NCBI GenBank assembly: GCA_963667815.1
Contig: OY764020.1
DNA length: 64,000 bases
Strand: one strand, 5' to 3'
From: Saccharicrinis sp963667815
GTDB lineage: Bacteria; Bacteroidota; Bacteroidia; Bacteroidales; Marinilabiliaceae
The notes beneath the pieces were generated by a model. It saw nothing but the letters and a program-made list of their open reading frames with translations. It was not told the origin of the DNA and made no database searches. The translations under genes and the position numbers were made by a program. Below, in pieces: positions 46,501 through 54,238 of the stretch; position 1 is the stretch's first letter; the number at the start of each line of letters is the position of its first letter.

Positions 46501-47271
46501 GGGCGCCCCTGGCATAATGAACCTATTGCAGTTTATCTTAATACAAAGATGAATATTTTACCAGCTGTAGAAGGTTGGACAAATATGGGAGTGATACCAA
46601 AATTATTTGCCGAATATAATAGTATGGATTCTAATGGAAACGCAATTGATTTATCGAATAGAAAAACTACTTATACCGAAAGTGTAGGAGAAGGTGGTGA
46701 AACAGTTTCTGGTTTACAAGCTGTGTTATCTCAGGAAGAAGCGGCTCAATATACATATGATAATGTATTAAGTGGTAATGATAGCTGGAATCCCCGGATG
46801 TACTTTGAACCGGTAGAAAAACCTGCAGGATTGTCTATTAATAATAATATTTTAGATTGGAATTTGTCGGATTATGCTATTTGTTATGTAGTTTATCGTA
46901 ATGGAGAGGTTATTGGATTTACAACAGAACCTTCTTATACCGATCTTGATGCAGAACCAGGGGTGAGTTATACTTACAGTGTTTGTGCGGCAAATGAATA
47001 TGGTAGCTTGAGTGAGTTGTCTGAAGAAATTACTAACGATGTGAGTTTGTCGGTAAGTGATTCTAATGAGGCTCAGGTGTTTGTCAATATTTATGATTCA
47101 GTGCTTCATATTGATAATTTAAAAGGAGCATCAGTTATATCTGTTTATTCTCTAAGTGGGAATTTGATTTCTATCGAGAAAACAATGGATAGAAGTTATT
47201 CAAAGAAACTTGATTTACACGGTTTGTATATTGTTAAGGTGAATAGTGAAGTATTTAAAGTGTCTTTTTAG
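43519..47271 (+). CDS. multidomain secreted pectin methylesterase (CE8) with T9SS C-terminal domain
   Basis: A 1250-residue exported protein, signal peptide 1-20. Order: DUF5123-like beta-helix (about 22-325); two InlB B-type repeats (about 333-480; EVSPTSGTYNDGDEITLTA and EVSLSPEPTEGKYEDGTIV); an unassigned beta-sandwich (about 485-660); a Big_5 Ig-like domain (about 665-760; TNASANGSIVLTFDEPVM); CE8 catalytic domain (about 770-1095) with D913 in FQDTWYT, D937 in GAVDYIYGSG and LGRPWHNEP; an FN3-like domain (about 1098-1175); and a T9SS sorting domain (about 1180-1250). The last domain directs secretion and attachment via the type IX pathway. It is followed 42 bases later by GH3. Confidence 0.88.
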   Translation: MKKVYMLFWGLMLAVIQSYAASINVSPATIEAAMGNAMDGDVLLLEAGTYSSGINFQSDKVLTLKAAEDGDVTITQQISMGDALTNCGLRFEGVTIDRGSDYFMSGNIGDITELAFTNVTIQNVNRCFLRTGNAGFSIGAITFDQCIIKDCGNNGWNFIYTKHIVNSISITNTTLYNYLNGESFFYPQTTDSSNDFTFAFTNNTVYKWGKDSSRALCNVRNLYSTNSNYIFSDNIIAEPGSTTLPNIIVATGGTLSAENNLVVNYGSYNITSATSSSITDNSLETLGLTEIGFVNADGGDFTILSTSPIATASTTGGIIGDPRWLKQLTNVVELTILLSDDAAGEVSPTSGTYNDGDEITLTATNNFGYEFVEWQVGNTGTVLSSENPYTFIIDGDISIKAVYNAKTTYSFNVEVSGSNWGEVSLSPEPTEGKYEDGTIVTMTAESNTVANFLNWEDYTTELSRTVLVDGDKNYSASFDEVPFIVGWDFAEKDPTSDRSADYFSATDNTGMFTVVKNDGSTTGWLARTSSSFSPGYACAQFWASTSEFATPRAYQTSFSTVGYENIQVNSMLSGSYHGYSVMTIQYSLDGTTYTQLGTVDLTSVWGASWADLNVTLPDDAEGQAKVYVRWIADTSSAEIGNATDVDGTAITNVFVFADQVVVNDQTAPTLISTIPTEGATNASANGSIVLTFDEPVMAGAGNCTIGSTVLSPSFGSKTVTFSYTKLEYDTEYTFTVPDGALTDKSGNSFSGLTLSFSTMNRPQPIARLYDAVVAKDGSGDYTTIQEAIDGAPSNQTSPWLIFVKKGTYNELVRIPEDKPYMYLIGQDKENTIISFAICCSASETDSGWDFRKELWGMSDCAVVVVSAGDFYAENISFVNDYGVDYQNGPMALAMRSNNDRFTFNNCNFKSFQDTWYTTNGLNDRHYAYNCYIEGAVDYIYGSGDVFIDQCTLYNMRSGSVIVAPAHVNGTKYGYVFNSCTIDGNEGAADGNLKLGRPWHNEPIAVYLNTKMNILPAVEGWTNMGVIPKLFAEYNSMDSNGNAIDLSNRKTTYTESVGEGGETVSGLQAVLSQEEAAQYTYDNVLSGNDSWNPRMYFEPVEKPAGLSINNNILDWNLSDYAICYVVYRNGEVIGFTTEPSYTDLDAEPGVSYTYSVCAANEYGSLSELSEEITNDVSLSVSDSNEAQVFVNIYDSVLHIDNLKGASVISVYSLSGNLISIEKTMDRSYSKKLDLHGLYIVKVNSEVFKVSF

Positions 47272-47313
47272 AATAAGAAAAAACGTATAGTTAATAAGGT
47301 ATTAAATCAAAGT

Positions 47314-49953
47314 ATGTTTTCAAAATTAAAAATAACTGTATTGTATAGCTTATTGGGATTTTTCTCATTGAGTGGGACTTACTGTAATGCACAGGAAACG
47401 ACAATAGATTTTAGCTATTTGGATTATCATCTACCCTTTGAAGAAAGGGTAGATGTATTATTGAGTCAAATGACATTGGATGAAAAAATCAGTCAAATGA
47501 CTAATGAATCCAAATCTATTCCTCGTTTGCAGATTCCTGAATACAACTGGTGGAATGAATGTTTACATGGTGTTGCACGAGCTGGCTATGCAACCATATT
47601 CCCGCAATCAATTAGTGTAGCAGCTTCGTTCGATAAAGAGTTGATGAAAGAGATCGGTTCAGTTATCTCAGATGAAGCACGTGCTAAACATCACGAGTTT
47701 TTACGTCAGAATAAAAGAACTATCTATACAGGGCTGGATTTTTGGTCTCCTAATGTTAATATTTTCAGAGATCCACGCTGGGGAAGAGGCCATGAAACTT
47801 ATGGTGAAGATCCTTATTTAACAGGTGAGTTGGCTACTGAATTTATTTTGGGCTTGCAAGGTAACGACCCTAAGTATTACAAAACAATTGCAACAGCTAA
47901 ACATTTTGCTGTTCATTCCGGACCTGAAAAATTACGCCATTCTTTTGATGTTGATGTGAGCGACAGGGATTTGTATGAAACCTACTTACCTGCGTTCTAT
48001 AAAACCATTAAAGAAGCTAAAGTATATTCTGTAATGGGAGCTTACAACCGTTTCAGGGGAGAATCCTGTAGTGGTCACGATTTTTTATTAAATAAATTGT
48101 TGCGTGATAGTTGGGGATTTGAAGGTTATGTGGTTTCTGACTGTGGTGCTGTTCGGGATATAGAAACAGGTCATCATATTGCCAAAAGTAAACCAGAGGC
48201 AGCTGCTATTGGAGTTAAAGGTGGATGTGATTTAAATTGTGGAAGTTATTATAAAAGTTTGGGAGAAGCCGTTAAAGAAGGTTTTATTACTGAAGAACAG
48301 ATTGATGTTGCGCTACGCAGAATTTTGATGGCTCGCTTTAAAATGGGGATGTTTGATCCGGAAGAAGTAGTCCCTTATTCAAAAATACCTGCTGAAATAG
48401 TGTGTTCTGATGTTAATACTGAGTTGGCACGTAAAGCAGCTCAGGAAAGTATAGTTCTTTTAAAGAATAGCAATAATTTGTTGCCTCTAGCAAAAGATCG
48501 GATTAAAAAGATTACTGTCATTGGTCCTAATGCCGATAACTGGGAATCATTAGTTGGTAATTATCATGGAACACCTAAGAATCCAGTTACCTTTTTAAAA
48601 GGAATTAAAAATAAAGTAGAACCTCAAATAAAAGTGCTTTATGCAGAAGGTTCCCACCTTGATGATGAAACATTAAATTTAAAACCTATTTCATCGGTAT
48701 ATCTGCAAACAGAAGATGGGCGACAAGGATTAGAAGGGGCGTATTTTAATAATACTCAGTGTTCCGGGGAGCCTGAATTTACAAGGGTTGATGATAAAAT
48801 TGATTTTTCATGGCAATATGCTCCTGTTTCAAAAACGTTAGTTGATACTTTTTCTATTCGTTGGAAAGGTTATCTGTTGCCTCCTGCAAATGGGACTTAT
48901 GAGCTTGGATTATATGCCAAACGAGGAATGACCATTAAAATTGAAGGCAAAGAAATTTCCATAGGAAAAGGATCTGCTCATCATCCTAAATATGCTATGG
49001 ACAGGTTACAGTTAGTCGGTGGTAAGAAATATGCTATAGAGGTTGAATTTTATACCGATGATACTAATGCGCAGGCTAGCCTGTTATGGGCCAGACCAGA
49101 TCAAAACTTAATTGATGAAGCTGTAGCAATTACCAAACAGGCTGATGTTGCTGTTGTGGTGGTAGGCTTATCGCAACGTTTAGAAGGAGAAGGCGGTGAT
49201 CGTACAGATATTTCATTACCTAAAGAGCAGGAAGAGTTAATAAGGGCCGTTAAAGAAACAGGTAAACCTGTTGTATTGGTAATTAATGCTGGTAGTGCCT
49301 TAGCGATTAACTGGGCAAAAGAAAATATTGATGCCATTGTAAATGTTGGTTATCCGGGTGAGGAAGGCGGTAATGCTTTAGCCGATGTTCTTTGGGGAGA
49401 TTATAATCCTGCCGGTCGTTTACCTATTACTTATTATCAATCATTAAGTGAACTGCCCGATTTCCAGAATTACAATATGGAAGGCAGAACTTACAGATAT
49501 TATAAAGGTGAACCTTTGTATCCGTTTGGTTATGGATTAAGCTATACCACCTTTGCATACTCTGATTTACAAGTGCCATTGAGCGTAAAGGCTGGTGACG
49601 ATATTAAAGTGACGGTTAAAGTAAGCAATACCGGTAAGCTTGCCGGTGATGAGGTGGTTCAGCTTTATATTACAGATAAAAAAGGATCTACTGTACGACC
49701 AATAAGACAGCTTGAAGGTTTTAAACGTATTTATCTTAAAGCAGGCGAAAGCAAAACTGTTGAGTTTACATTAACACCACGACAATTATCTATGATCAAT
49801 AAAAAGACTCAAAGAGTTATTGAACCTGGTACATTTGATATTTATGTGGGTGGTGAGCAACCTGGTTTTAGTGGTGATAACGATGCTTCATCAACAGATG
49901 TAATTAAGGGTAGCTTTAAAGTTTTAGGTTATAAAAGATTTGATATTAAATAG
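47314..49953 (+). CDS. GH3 family beta-glycosidase with PA14 insertion (beta-xylosidase/glucosidase type)
   Basis: An 879-residue exported enzyme, signal peptide about 1-26 (ending in NAQ). The TIM barrel contains PEYNWWNECLHGVAR and YVVSDCGAV with nucleophile D276. A PA14 domain is inserted between the two alpha/beta-sandwich parts (about 470-600; EGAYFNNTQCSGEPEF, then YLLPPANGTYELGLYA). The C-terminal FN3-like domain follows (DEVVQLYITD). The WNECLHGVAR motif is common in bacterial and plant-like beta-xylosidases. It probably removes xylose or glucose from pectin-linked side chains. A strong terminator follows. Confidence 0.9.
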   Translation: MFSKLKITVLYSLLGFFSLSGTYCNAQETTIDFSYLDYHLPFEERVDVLLSQMTLDEKISQMTNESKSIPRLQIPEYNWWNECLHGVARAGYATIFPQSISVAASFDKELMKEIGSVISDEARAKHHEFLRQNKRTIYTGLDFWSPNVNIFRDPRWGRGHETYGEDPYLTGELATEFILGLQGNDPKYYKTIATAKHFAVHSGPEKLRHSFDVDVSDRDLYETYLPAFYKTIKEAKVYSVMGAYNRFRGESCSGHDFLLNKLLRDSWGFEGYVVSDCGAVRDIETGHHIAKSKPEAAAIGVKGGCDLNCGSYYKSLGEAVKEGFITEEQIDVALRRILMARFKMGMFDPEEVVPYSKIPAEIVCSDVNTELARKAAQESIVLLKNSNNLLPLAKDRIKKITVIGPNADNWESLVGNYHGTPKNPVTFLKGIKNKVEPQIKVLYAEGSHLDDETLNLKPISSVYLQTEDGRQGLEGAYFNNTQCSGEPEFTRVDDKIDFSWQYAPVSKTLVDTFSIRWKGYLLPPANGTYELGLYAKRGMTIKIEGKEISIGKGSAHHPKYAMDRLQLVGGKKYAIEVEFYTDDTNAQASLLWARPDQNLIDEAVAITKQADVAVVVVGLSQRLEGEGGDRTDISLPKEQEELIRAVKETGKPVVLVINAGSALAINWAKENIDAIVNVGYPGEEGGNALADVLWGDYNPAGRLPITYYQSLSELPDFQNYNMEGRTYRYYKGEPLYPFGYGLSYTTFAYSDLQVPLSVKAGDDIKVTVKVSNTGKLAGDEVVQLYITDKKGSTVRPIRQLEGFKRIYLKAGESKTVEFTLTPRQLSMINKKTQRVIEPGTFDIYVGGEQPGFSGDNDASSTDVIKGSFKVLGYKRFDIK

Positions 49954-49983
49954 TTTTTCATAAAATAAGTTTGTATTGGACAG

Positions 49984-50019
49984 AACAGCGAGGTTGTATG
50001 CCTTGCTGTTTTTGTTTTA
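49984..50019 (+). terminator. terminator of the CE8-GH3 operon
   Basis: AACAGCGAGG (49984-49993) pairs with CCTTGCTGTT (50001-50010), with one G-T pair and a 7-base loop, followed by TTTGTTTT. It lies 31 bases after the GH3 stop. Confidence 0.85.
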
Positions 50020-50100
50020 TTAATACCGGATTATAAATTCTGTTAACCAATCAAAAATGCCAATTAGTTTAGAGTTGAAATAATTATAGATACTTACAAG

Positions 50101-50314
50101 ATGTCGATTGCACGGATAAATATCCGCCAACATGGGGGTAATAACCTTTCAGGAGCAGTTGATATTGTTCAAACCAGTAGTTATTATCCATTTGGTATGG
50201 TGATGAATCAAAAAACTATAATACAACTGGGGAAGATTATTAACAAAATAAATATCTTTACAACGGAAAAGAACTTCAGAATGATGATTTGGGTGGAGGA
50301 TGTTTGGATTGGTA
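50101..50314 (+). pseudogene. RHS repeat-associated core remnant
   Basis: One frame reads VDIVQTSSYYPFGMVMNQ, the start of the RHS-associated core. After a one-base frameshift the adjacent frame continues NYNTTGEDY, a stop, then QNKYLYNGKELQNDDLGGGC and LDW, cut by the IS6 left end. Both the frameshift and the stop show it is dead. The upstream boundary is uncertain, and no full RHS gene remains. RHS cores usually belong to large contact-dependent or secreted toxins. Confidence 0.75.
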
Positions 50315-51117
50315 GGTTCTGTCGCATTAATAAGTTAGATGTTTTTTCTATCGCAAATACTAGCTTTTATGCTGCCAAACTTCTAAAAATTTGCCAATTA
50401 GACAGACCATACCCATGAACAACTTGTTGTTTCTGAATCATTCGTATTAATTCAAGTCCGGTCAAAGTGTTTTTCGCCGAAGAAAAACTTTTGAAGCCAA
50501 GCATGGGATTTATCCTTCTTTTGATGAACCGATGATCCTGTTCTATTCGATTATTAAGGTATTTATGACACCGTTTTTCAATTCTTGTTATTTCTTCATT
50601 GTTAGTATAATCTTCATTGATCTGATCTAAAGCAGCTATATTTGCTCCACTCTTGTCTATAGTTACTTTTGCCGGAATTCCATTATTGGCAAATGCTTTA
50701 TAAAAGAAGGTCAATGCGGCTTTCTTATCTCGATTCTCGGAGAGATAGAAATCTACTGTCTGGCCTTGCTTATCAACTGCTCTATAGAAATACACCCACT
50801 TGCCATTAACCTTTATATAAGTCTCATCCATGTACCAACTAAGCCCTACACGCTTTTTTCGTTTGTTCAATTCTGTATTCAATAATGGTGAAAAATGATT
50901 AACCCAACGTTGAATAGTCGAATGATCAATGAAACCCCGCGAAGGAAGAGTAGTTCTTCGACATCACGATAACTCAAACTAAATCTGAGTTTATAAAAAA
51001 CAGTTTGAAGAATTACTTCTTTGGGAAATCTAAATCCCTTAAACCATCCAACTTGTGCTTGTATCATATTCAAAAATAGTAATCTTTAAGATACAATATT
51101 ATTAATGCGACAGAACC
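50315..51117. mobile_element. IS6-family insertion sequence, copy 2, both ends present
   Basis: GGTTCTGTCGCATTAATAA at 50315 is the exact inverse of TTATTAATGCGACAGAACC ending at 51117, giving an element of 803 bases with 19-bp perfect ends. These match the IS6/IS26 terminus type. The flanking 8 bases (GATTGGTA and AAATATTC) are not a target duplication, so the two flanks were probably not contiguous before insertion. The transposase is frameshifted. Confidence 0.88.
50367..51073 (-). pseudogene. IS6-family transposase, single frameshift (copy 2)
   Basis: The first 44 residues or so match copy 1 (IQAQVGWFKGFRFPKEVI...LFLRGV). One A is then missing from an A-run near 50932, shifting the frame. 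The remaining 171 codons are open and include the DDE set: DETYIKV, TIDKSGAN and NRIEQDHRF. Restoring one base would give a complete protein of about 234 residues, the usual IS6 length. Programmed frameshifting is not usual in this family, so this is treated as decay. Confidence 0.85.
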
Positions 51118-51599
51118 AAATATTCTCGTTGATATGTTGTTCCGTTTGCATCATAACTTACTTTTGAAACAGCGTTGCTAATATTTAATTCTCTTTTGTA
51201 ATTAGAAAATGCATCCTGATTGTCAAAATCAATATACAAAGTTCCCAAAGGTGCAAATGATTGAGAATACTCTCCCTGCAAATAGCGATTTAAGGAATCA
51301 GCCAATTGGTAATTTTCTTCTCTTAATGCCATACGGACTTTTTCTACATATTTATAGGCCTCTGGATTATTGTTTGGATCAAAAGGTTCTCCTGACCAAA
51401 GTGTAGCATCATTTAAATATATTTTATCAGACTGTACTCCTCCAAAAACTGTAGCTCCCATCTTTCCATTTCCTAAAACTAAAGCTTCTTCAAAATAATT
51501 TGCTGGTTTATCATACCATAAAACATTATTATTTTGGGCTTGAATTAGGTTAAATATTATTAATCCAAAGCTTAGTACTAATAATTTATACGTATTCAT
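51118..51599 (-). pseudogene. N-terminal fragment of a second GH95 gene, cut by IS6
   Basis: An ATG at 51599, a signal peptide (1-21, ending in IQAQ) and the GH95 N-terminal domain follow (NVLWYDKPANYFEEALVLGNG, then LNDATLWSGEPFDPNNN and SQSFAPLGTLYIDF). About 160 of the usual 800 residues remain before the IS6 terminus. It is a different subtype from the complete GH95 at 13630. The rest of the gene is not found in the window. Confidence 0.88.
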
Positions 51600-51699
51600 A
51601 TATTATTGATTTGTCTTCGTTTTCTTTAATCTTAATTTTATTATATAACACCAGATTTAGTTACTATACAGAAATACTGTTTTTAAATTGATAGGTATT

Positions 51700-51737
51700 T
51701 AAAAACAAAATCCCGGTTTGTTCTACCGAGATTTTTT
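51700..51737 (-). terminator. terminator of the HU gene
   Basis: Read leftward from the HU stop, AAATCTCGGT pairs with ACCGGGATTT (plus-strand arms 51725-51734 and 51708-51717, one G-T pair, 7-base loop), followed by TGTTTTT. Confidence 0.8.
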
Positions 51738-51754
51738 AGTATTAAAAGAGCTTT

Positions 51755-52027
51755 CTAATTAACAGCTTCGTCCAAAGCCTTACCAGGCTTAAACTTTGCC
51801 ACTTTCTTTGCAGCTATTTGAATCTCTTTTCCTGTTTGAGGATTTCTACCTGTACGAGCCGAACGTTCGCTGATAGAAAATGTACCAAATCCTATTAATT
51901 GAATGCTTTCGCCTTTAGCCAAAGCATTTTTGATTGCCTCTGTTGTTGCATTTAATGCTTTCTCTGAATCTGCTTTTGTTAATCCACTTGCCTCAGCAAT
52001 AGCACTTACTAATTCTGATTTATTCAT
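51755..52027 (-). CDS. HU-family DNA-binding protein
   Basis: A 90-residue protein with the complete HU/IHF fold: MNKSELVSAIAEASGLTKAD dimerisation helices, the GFGTFSI strand, the DNA-contacting arm with RTGRNPQTGKEI and the C-terminal AKFKPGKALDEAVN. Length is exactly typical. It is a nucleoid-associated protein that bends DNA. The truncated paralogue at 12445-12546 suggests the genome once had at least two HU genes. Confidence 0.95.
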   Translation of the reverse strand: MNKSELVSAIAEASGLTKADSEKALNATTEAIKNALAKGESIQLIGFGTFSISERSARTGRNPQTGKEIQIAAKKVAKFKPGKALDEAVN

Positions 52028-52307
52028 TCTTTTTAATTTTTAGATTGAGTGAAATATTCAATGCAAGATAGCTATTTCTTCCTTACATCTATTTAAACAG
52101 TGGTGTTGAAAGGTTTTTAGTGATTAATATCACTCAATTACTAATTCTATTCTACTCATTGTAAACGTAATAAATAACACATTCAATGGTCTGTTTTTAT
52201 TACCCTATATGTTAATTTTGCAATTCCATATACGGAAATCTCAAAATATAAATACAGGCAAATAATAGTATTAAATTTACAATTCTAAGGACAGAAACTA
52301 TAATCGA

Positions 52308-53141
52308 ATGGAAGTACATTCATTGGAAAATAAAAACTACGGTTTTAAGGTAAATGAAATCTCTTATGAGAATTCGTACGACTATTCTGTAGTTCATAGG
52401 CACACATATTTTGAAATATTTTTGTTTGACATTGGTTTAGGTGGAGAACAGCTGATTGACTTTAATAAATATGAGATAAAAGACAAAACATTATTTATTG
52501 CTGTTCCAGGCCAGGTACATCGCCTTATTAGGAGACAGAATGAAAATGGAATAATAATTCAGTTCACGCAGGAATTTCTCAATATGCAAATAACTACAGC
52601 TACGATTGATACTTTGTTTGCATTAAAAACAAATCCTGTAACAAGACTTTCAAATACTGAATATAATGCATTGAAAAGTTCATTTCTATATCTATTGAAC
52701 TTAGAAAACTCTGTTAGTAGATTCAAAACTGAAAAAATTAAATACTACTTCGCATTTACAATATTTCAAATTTTAGAGATAATAGATAAGTCGAAAAAAA
52801 ACTCTCCTAAAAACAATATTACATTAAACTTCATTTTGTTAGCAGAGAAGAATTTCATAAAAGAAAGAATTATAAGTAACTATGCTAAACAGCTCAATAT
52901 TGCTGTGTCAAAGTTGAATTATATTATTAAAAAAGACTTAGGAAAAACACCTTCAGAGATAATACAAGAACTATTATCAATCGAAATTCAGCGATTAATT
53001 CTGTTAGAGAAAATGACTCATAAAGAAATTAGTTTTTATCTCAATTTTGATAGTCCTAGTTCATATAATCGATTTGTAAAAAAGCGTTTTGGATGTAATC
53101 CGACAGAAATTATCAAATATCTAAAAATACACAAGTATTAA
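52308..53141 (+). CDS. AraC-family transcriptional regulator
   Basis: A 277-residue regulator. The N-terminal cupin part (VVHRHTYFEIFLFDIGLGGEQ and IAVPGQVHRLIR) is followed by a C-terminal HTH domain (SNYAKQLNIAVSKLNYIIKKDLG and THKEISFYLNFDSPSSYNRFVKKRFG, ending CNPTEII). It is 66 bases upstream of a LysE-type exporter gene in the same direction and probably controls it. Confidence 0.9.
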   Translation: MEVHSLENKNYGFKVNEISYENSYDYSVVHRHTYFEIFLFDIGLGGEQLIDFNKYEIKDKTLFIAVPGQVHRLIRRQNENGIIIQFTQEFLNMQITTATIDTLFALKTNPVTRLSNTEYNALKSSFLYLLNLENSVSRFKTEKIKYYFAFTIFQILEIIDKSKKNSPKNNITLNFILLAEKNFIKERIISNYAKQLNIAVSKLNYIIKKDLGKTPSEIIQELLSIEIQRLILLEKMTHKEISFYLNFDSPSSYNRFVKKRFGCNPTEIIKYLKIHKY

Positions 53142-53207
53142 GGAATAATAGCAATGCTTACAACTTGTCTCTGTTTGTAAATTTGACGCCAAACAAAAAT
53201 TAATATT

Positions 53208-53837
53208 ATGAGTCTTGAATTATTATTATCATTTTTAAGTGCGTCGGTTATTATAACAATTATGCCTGGTCCTGACAACATCTTTGTTTTAACTGAAAGT
53301 TTGACTAATGGAAAAAAAGCAGGGGTGACTATATCATTTGGTTTAGCATCTGGTGTATTGGTTCATACATTTGCTGCTGCTACAGGAATTTCGATTATTA
53401 TCCAAAAATCGGCAACCGCATTTTCTGTTATTAAATATTTAGGAGCGTGTTATTTATTCTATTTGGCAATTATGGCTTTAAAGAATAATAAATTTTCAAT
53501 TGACTTAAAATCCAATAAATCAATTAAGGATATAAGTTTTTTACAATTAGTAAGAAAAGGATTCTTTATGAACGTACTTAATCCCAAAGTTGCATTGTTC
53601 TTTTTAGCATTTCTACCACAATTCATTGATTTGAATGGAATAAAAGTAGAATATCAAATACTAATATTAGGTCTCGTGTTTATGATGCAGACAATAATAA
53701 TATTTTGTTTCATTTCAATATTAACAGGCAGACTATCCGTTTTTCTGAATAGACCTAAATTTTGGAAAATCACAAAATGGAGTAAAGCTATTGTATTGTC
53801 GGTTTTAGGGTTAGCTTTGATATTAACAGAAAAATAA
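53208..53837 (+). CDS. LysE/RhtB-family amino-acid exporter
   Basis: A 209-residue inner-membrane protein with about six hydrophobic segments. The signature MPGPDNIFVLTESLTNGKKAG near residue 20 and the conserved RKGFFMNVLNPKVALFFLAFLPQF in the middle identify the family. These proteins export lysine, threonine, homoserine or related metabolites. The AraC gene upstream is the likely regulator. Substrate cannot be chosen from sequence. Confidence 0.92.
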   Translation: MSLELLLSFLSASVIITIMPGPDNIFVLTESLTNGKKAGVTISFGLASGVLVHTFAAATGISIIIQKSATAFSVIKYLGACYLFYLAIMALKNNKFSIDLKSNKSIKDISFLQLVRKGFFMNVLNPKVALFFLAFLPQFIDLNGIKVEYQILILGLVFMMQTIIIFCFISILTGRLSVFLNRPKFWKITKWSKAIVLSVLGLALILTEK

Positions 53838-53930
53838 CTTCACACAACATTTTGTTCGAATCGGTATATAACAATACAGAGTTTTTAGCAAATAAGAATA
53901 CATAGAAATTAGCAACATATATTCAGAGTC

Positions 53931-53969
53931 TCCTTTTGTTCAATCCATGAGTCGGATTGAACAAAAGGA
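53931..53969. repeat. perfect 16-bp inverted repeat
   Basis: TCCTTTTGTTCAATCC (53931-53946), loop ATGAGTC, and GGATTGAACAAAAGGA (53954-53969). No T-run follows on either strand. It lies 94 bases after the LysE-type gene and could be a 3'-end hairpin, a recombination-type site or a dispersed repeat. Confidence 0.7.
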
Positions 53970-54069
53970 AAAACGAATAACTTTATTGTGGTTTTAAAAT
54001 TATAAATCACAATTATGAAGAATACATGTCAGAACAAGTTATGAAATTCACCTTCTTGATAGAGAAGAC

Positions 54070-54198
54070 ATGAGAATATTTCAAATAGCCAGATACATCG
54101 TTACAGATTGGATTACGATCACAAAGTACCTTTGCATGGATGAAAGGGAACATGAAGCTTATTTAGACTCTTTAGAAAAGAGAAAAAATACTTTTTGA
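54070..54198 (+). CDS. possible 42-residue small protein, unknown
   Basis: An ATG at 54070 opens 42 codons: MRIFQIARYIVTDWITITKY then LCMDEREHEAYLDSLEKRKN, TF and a TGA. It has an amphipathic first half and a charged second half. I recognise no family, and there is no strong ribosome-binding site. It may be chance or the end of a decayed gene. It ends 40 bases before the convergent hybrid sensor. Confidence 0.25.
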   Translation: MRIFQIARYIVTDWITITKYLCMDEREHEAYLDSLEKRKNTF

Positions 54199-54238
54199 AT
54201 AGAAGTCTCTTGGAAAAGAAAAACTCACTCACTCTAAT

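Larger units (their letters stand above)
53838..54238. other. spacer between LysE exporter and second hybrid sensor
   Basis: About 400 bases containing a perfect 16-bp hairpin and one small open frame (both listed separately). Nothing else supportable was seen. Confidence 0.5.

Noticed and set aside
50315..51117. Programmed frameshift in the IS6 transposase
   Set aside because: IS6 transposases are normally a single frame, and the lesion is a one-base loss in an A-run absent from copy 1. Decay is simpler.
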